9,556 bases of DNA from JBIOJM01 sp044450785 (GTDB lineage: Bacteria > Planctomycetota > Planctomycetia > Isosphaerales > Isosphaeraceae), in assembly GCA_044450785.1 (NCBI GenBank), contig JBIOJM010000375.1, positions 1-9,556 of the forward strand, written 5' to 3'. The position numbers were made by a program, and so were the translations under genes. The notes beneath the pieces were generated by a model, which worked only from the letters and a program-made list of their open reading frames with translations, did no database searches and was not told the DNA's origin. This document shows, piece by piece, positions 6,183 to 9,556 of this stretch (the first letter of the stretch is position 1; every line of letters starts with the position of its first letter).

Positions 6183-9100
6183 ATGAGCTCTCTCCCTCAC
6201 CGACGGCTGTTCCTCTCGTGCGCGACCAGCGAGTTTGGCTCGTACCGCGAGCTCCTAACTGGTGACCTCAAGCGCCCGACGCTCGAGGTCAAGGTCCAGG
6301 AAGATTTCGGGGTTGCCGGCGGGACGACGTTAGAAAAACTCGACGAGTACATCCGGGCGTGCGATGGGGTGATTCACCTGATCGGCGACGCGACGGGGTC
6401 GATCCCTGAAGCCCCGGCCGTCGAGCGGCTGCTGGAGCGTTATCCTGACCTCGCCGACCGCCTGAAACCGCTGGCGCCTGCCCTGGCCGGCGGCGCGCCC
6501 GGGATTTCCTACACCCAGTGGGAAGCGTATCTCGCCATCTACCACGACCGGCCCATCTACATCTACCGTCCGGCTCCGGATGCGCCGCGCGATCCCAAGT
6601 TCGTCGCGGACAACGCTCAGAAACAAGCCCAGGCGCGGCACTATGAGCGAATCTGCGCGCTGGGGCGCGACCGGGGCCAGTTCGCCAACCAGGAGCGGCT
6701 CAGCTCGAAGGTGCTGCGCGACCTCGTCGAGATCCTGCCGTCGCTGGGCGAGATCAACGGTGTCGACGTGGCGCCGTCGCGGCTTCGTCATCACGCCGGC
6801 GAGCTGATCGGCCGTGACGGGGCTCTGGACCGGCTCGATGCAGCCTGGGCGAGCGAGGATACGCGCGTCCTGGTCGTGCACGCCTGGGGTGGCGTCGGTA
6901 AGACCTCCCTGGCCGCGACCTGGCGGGCCGAGATGGCGTTGAAGCGCTGGCGGGGCGCGCGGCGGGTCTTCGACTGGTCGTTTTACCACCTGGGCACTCG
7001 CCCCGAGGGAGACTCCGAGTACCAGGGAGCTTCGTCCGACCGCTTCTTCGCCGAGGCGCTCGCATTCTTCGGCGATCCCAACCCGCCGGCCGGCTCACCC
7101 TGGGACAAAGGCGCGCGGCTGGCCAGGCTGGTTGCGCGAGAGCGGAGCCTGCTCATCCTCGACGGCCTGGAGCCGCTCCAGTACCCGCCAGGCCATCGGG
7201 CCGGCCTGGCCGGTCAGCTCAAAGACCTCGCGCTGGCTGCGCTTCTGAAAGGGCTGGCTGAGCGGCCACACGACGGTCTTTGCTTGGTCACGAGCCGCCA
7301 GTCGGTCACCGACCTGGAGCCCAATTATGAGAGGACGGCCCAGGATTGGGAGCTGGATCGGCTCGACGATCAAGCCGGCGCGGCCCTGCTGGCACACCTG
7401 GGCGTGGTGGGAACCGAGATAGAGCTGAGAGAGGTCTCGCACGCCGTGGGAGGCCATGCCCTGACGCTCCGGTTGCTAGGAGGGTGGCTAAAGAAGGCCC
7501 ATCACGGCGACATCCGCAAGTGGAAGCTTGTCAAGTTTGAAAAGGCCGATGCGAGCACCCAGGGCGGCCACGCGTTCAAGGTGATGAAGGCGTACGAAGA
7601 CTGGCTGGCATCTGTCGGCGAGCAGGGCCAGCGCCAGCTTGCCATGCTGCGGCTCCTCGGCCTTTTTGACCGCCCCGCTGATCCCGGATGCCTGCGCGCT
7701 CTGCGTGCCGCGCCCGCCATCCCCGGCTTGACCGACACTCTGGCCGAACTGGCCGGCGAGGACTGGGAAGCGGCCGTGAGCGAACTGGAAGAGCTTCAGC
7801 TCGTTACTCGCTTGCCCTTCGCGTCCCAGACGCTGCGAGGTTATGACAAGCAGACTGCCGACCACGCGATGACGGCCCGCCTACGAGACGAAGTGGTTTC
7901 CCTGCCCGAGCCGACGTCCGATCCGCTCCGTGCCACGCTACGCGGGGAGGCCCTGGAAGCCCACCCGCTGGTGCGGGACTACTTCGCGCGCCAGGTGCGG
8001 GAAAGAGAGCCCGATGCGTGGCGCGCTGCCCACCGGCGGCTCTACGAGCATCTCCGCAACCGCGTCCCTTACTGGCCCGAGGGCCTCTCTGGGCTAGAGC
8101 CGCTCTGCCAGGCCGTCGCCCACGGCTGTCAGGCCGGCCTTTATCAAGAGGTTTGTGAAGCGGTCTATGCGAGTCGCATCAACCGCGGCACTGGTCCAGG
8201 CGGAAACTACAGCACTAATATGTTGGGCGCGTTCGGCACCGACTTGGGTGCCGTGGCCTGCTTCTTTGCCGAGCCCTGGCGGCTCCCCGCGCCCTCGCTC
8301 AACGAGGTGGATCGCGGCTGGCTGCTCAACGCTGCTGCGGTCGACCTGCGAGCCCTGGGCCGGCTGACCGAGGCGCTCGAGCCCATGCGGGGCTCTCTGG
8401 AGATGGCGCTCGCGCAACCAGATTGGGAGAATGCTGCCATTGCCGTCAGGAACCTCAGCCAGCTCGGGCTGACCTTGGGCGACATAGCGACTGCGGTCGC
8501 CGACGCGACTTGGGCCGTCAAGTACGCCGACCATAGTGGAAAGCCATTTCCGCGCGTCGACACGCGCACGGCTTTGGCCGAAGCACTCCACCAGGCCGGC
8601 CGGCGCGAAGGCGATGATGGCGCCGAGTCGCACTTCCGCGAGGCCGAACGGATGCAGGCCGCATGGCAGCGGGATTATCCGCGGCTCCGCCGTCTGGGCG
8701 GTTTCCGGTTTTGCGACCTGCTCCTGTCGCCGGCCGAACGGGCCGCGTGGACACAAACTCCTCTGAATGTCGCGTGTGAGGCCAAACTACCACATCCCAG
8801 TTTGCTCGCGGGGCTGGCGGATGTCCGTGAGCGGGGCGAGGAGTTACTCCAGATCGCCGAACGAGGTCGCGTGCTCATCGACATCGCCTTGGCCCACCTG
8901 ACACGTGGCCGGGCCGCGCTCTACCTATCGTTGCTCTCATCCGGCCCGGAGGCACATACGGCGCGAACGACCGCCCGCGTGCACATCGCGGCCGCGGTGG
9001 ACGGACTTCGTGCCGCTGGCAGTCTGCATCACGTACCCCGCGGCCTCGTCACGCGCGCATGGCTACGCTTCGTCGACGGCGATCAGGCCGGCGCTGAGGC

Positions 9101-9296
9101 CGATCTGAACGCCGCCTGGGAGATCGCCGAGCGCGGCCCGATGCCGCTCTATCAGGCCGACATTCTCCTGCACCGTGCCCGATTGTTCCGCGACCGGACG
9201 GCCCTGGCCCGAGCCCGCGAGCTGATCGACCGCCACGGATATCACCGCCGCGACGAAGAGCTTCGCGACGCCGAGTCCGCGCTCGGCCCCCCTTGA
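6183..9296 (+). CDS. NLR-like STAND ATPase: DUF4062/TIR-like, NB-ARC, TPR
   Basis: I start at ATG 6183 (1037 residues; numbering from here). A TTG at 6165 would add six residues; neither start has a clear Shine-Dalgarno, and the first domain begins at residue 7. Residues 7-128 form a DUF4062/TIR-like alpha/beta domain: RRLFLSCATSEFGSYRELL, EVKVQEDF, CDGVIHLIGDATG and ISYTQWEAYLAIYHDRPIYI, where E114 occupies the place of the conserved acidic residue in the TIR-type helix. Residues ~207-500 are the STAND core: ELIGRDGALDRL entry, Walker A WGGVGKTS (K240), Walker B LLILDGLE (D327), a sensor-like LVTSR (368-372), GGHALTLRLLGG (423-434), then a winged-helix-like segment with LRLLGLFDRPADPGCLRAL and HPLVRDYF (594-601). 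Residues ~640-1030 are helical TPR-like repeats, including LGRLTEALEPMRGSLEMA, ending in the family-typical GYHRRDEEL. All core motifs are intact, so it should be functional. In this protein class the C-terminal repeats sense a trigger, the ATPase oligomerises and the N-terminal domain acts, often in antiphage defence; that role here is inferred. No partner gene is adjacent. Confidence 0.85.
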   Translation: MSSLPHRRLFLSCATSEFGSYRELLTGDLKRPTLEVKVQEDFGVAGGTTLEKLDEYIRACDGVIHLIGDATGSIPEAPAVERLLERYPDLADRLKPLAPALAGGAPGISYTQWEAYLAIYHDRPIYIYRPAPDAPRDPKFVADNAQKQAQARHYERICALGRDRGQFANQERLSSKVLRDLVEILPSLGEINGVDVAPSRLRHHAGELIGRDGALDRLDAAWASEDTRVLVVHAWGGVGKTSLAATWRAEMALKRWRGARRVFDWSFYHLGTRPEGDSEYQGASSDRFFAEALAFFGDPNPPAGSPWDKGARLARLVARERSLLILDGLEPLQYPPGHRAGLAGQLKDLALAALLKGLAERPHDGLCLVTSRQSVTDLEPNYERTAQDWELDRLDDQAGAALLAHLGVVGTEIELREVSHAVGGHALTLRLLGGWLKKAHHGDIRKWKLVKFEKADASTQGGHAFKVMKAYEDWLASVGEQGQRQLAMLRLLGLFDRPADPGCLRALRAAPAIPGLTDTLAELAGEDWEAAVSELEELQLVTRLPFASQTLRGYDKQTADHAMTARLRDEVVSLPEPTSDPLRATLRGEALEAHPLVRDYFARQVREREPDAWRAAHRRLYEHLRNRVPYWPEGLSGLEPLCQAVAHGCQAGLYQEVCEAVYASRINRGTGPGGNYSTNMLGAFGTDLGAVACFFAEPWRLPAPSLNEVDRGWLLNAAAVDLRALGRLTEALEPMRGSLEMALAQPDWENAAIAVRNLSQLGLTLGDIATAVADATWAVKYADHSGKPFPRVDTRTALAEALHQAGRREGDDGAESHFREAERMQAAWQRDYPRLRRLGGFRFCDLLLSPAERAAWTQTPLNVACEAKLPHPSLLAGLADVRERGEELLQIAERGRVLIDIALAHLTRGRAALYLSLLSSGPEAHTARTTARVHIAAAVDGLRAAGSLHHVPRGLVTRAWLRFVDGDQAGAEADLNAAWEIAERGPMPLYQADILLHRARLFRDRTALARARELIDRHGYHRRDEELRDAESALGPP

Positions 9297-9362
9297 TTCC
9301 GCCACGCAGGGCAGTTCTCCCGGGACACGAACCCGACTCGCCAGTTTTGAAGTTGCGCGTTC

Positions 9363-9407
9363 GCCCCGCAGGGGCCGTAACATATCAGCCCAGGGCGACG
9401 CCCTGGG
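9363..9407. repeat. Paired palindromes, REP/BIME-like element
   Basis: Two hairpins stand side by side. GCCCC-GCA-GGGGC occupies 9363-9375. After 13 nt (CGTAACATATCAG), CCCAGGGCG-A-CGCCCTGGG occupies 9389-9407, a 9-bp perfect stem around one base. A GCCCC/GGGGC hairpin followed by a CCCAGGGC/GCCCTGGG hairpin is, as I recall, a recurrent dispersed element in planctomycete and other environmental genomes. It lies 66 nt beyond the STAND stop codon. It could double as a 3' mRNA-stabilising structure. There is no T-run after it. Confidence 0.6.
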
Positions 9408-9443
9408 AACAGACCAACGACACGAATCAGCAGAAGTGGGTAA

Positions 9444-9472
9444 GGGAGAGGCCGGGGTAAACGGCCACTCCC
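9444..9472. repeat. 11-bp hairpin with one mismatch
   Basis: GGGAGAGGCCG (9444-9454) pairs with CGGCCACTCCC (9462-9472) apart from one A-A mismatch; the loop is GGGTAAA. The right arm is followed by TCCCCGTTG, not a T-tract, so a classic intrinsic terminator is not supported. It is part of the palindrome-rich end of the window. Confidence 0.5.
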
Positions 9473-9486
9473 TCCCCGTTGTCGCA

Positions 9487-9551
9487 GTGGGGTCAATTCC
9501 CCACATTTACCGGCGTGCGGGTCTCGCACCGGGCGACCCCAACCAAAGTTG
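9487..9551. repeat. Further small palindromes at the window end
   Basis: GTGGGG-TCAATT-CCCCAC occupies 9487-9504 (6-bp stem), and CAAC-CAAA-GTTG occupies 9540-9551 (4-bp stem). Each alone is weak. Their packing right after two stronger palindromic elements suggests they belong to the same repeat-rich intergenic block, which continues past the window edge. I see no gene between 9297 and 9556. Confidence 0.35.
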
Positions 9552-9556
9552 CCCCG

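Noticed and set aside
9363..9551. CRISPR array
   Set aside because: The palindromes differ in sequence and spacing; there is no regularly spaced repeated unit and no cas gene.

Overview
The window is high-GC DNA with bacterial gene structure. It most resembles a planctomycete chromosome (Isosphaeraceae/Gemmataceae-like). This rests on style, not on a marker gene: two closely spaced reading frames with Tat (twin-arginine) signals, one of them the Gfo/Idh/MocA type so common in that phylum; a URO-D-family protein of the sugar-catabolism kind; a GT-C membrane glycosyltransferase; a large STAND/TPR protein; and abundant intergenic palindromes. No rRNA, tRNA, CRISPR array or intact transposase is visible.

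Layout. Positions 1-598 hold no convincing gene but include a clean 8-5-8 inverted repeat (523-543) in front of the first gene. Positions 599-898 encode only the first ~90 residues of a Tat-exported Gfo/Idh/MocA oxidoreductase; the frame then stops, so this is a truncated relic with an intact translation start. Only 18 nt later comes an intact Tat-exported TIM-barrel, glycoside-hydrolase-like protein with a CxCxxC motif (917-2458). A perfect 19-bp palindrome of REP type (2483-2526) separates it from a URO-D/corrinoid-methyltransferase-like gene (2556-3788). Together these read as the remains of a carbohydrate-processing cluster (inference).

Positions 3789-4145 contain a short frame that looks like a piece of a larger protein, possibly a terminase-like RNase H-fold protein, and then sequence that looks non-coding. 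On the minus strand, 4146-5858 encodes a GT-C (GT39/ArnT-like) polytopic glycosyltransferase, probably starting at TTG. A 324-nt divergent intergenic region follows. It contains a short direct repeat near the glycosyltransferase start and a long imperfect inverted repeat just upstream of the next gene.

Positions 6183-9296 encode a ~1037-residue NLR-like protein: an N-terminal DUF4062/TIR-like domain, an NB-ARC-type STAND ATPase core, and C-terminal TPR-like helices. This is the best candidate in the window for a defence or signalling system. It appears as a single gene with no obvious partner. The last 260 nt are a dense array of different palindromes resembling REP/BIME-type elements. The STAND gene and the palindromes are the features most worth following up.
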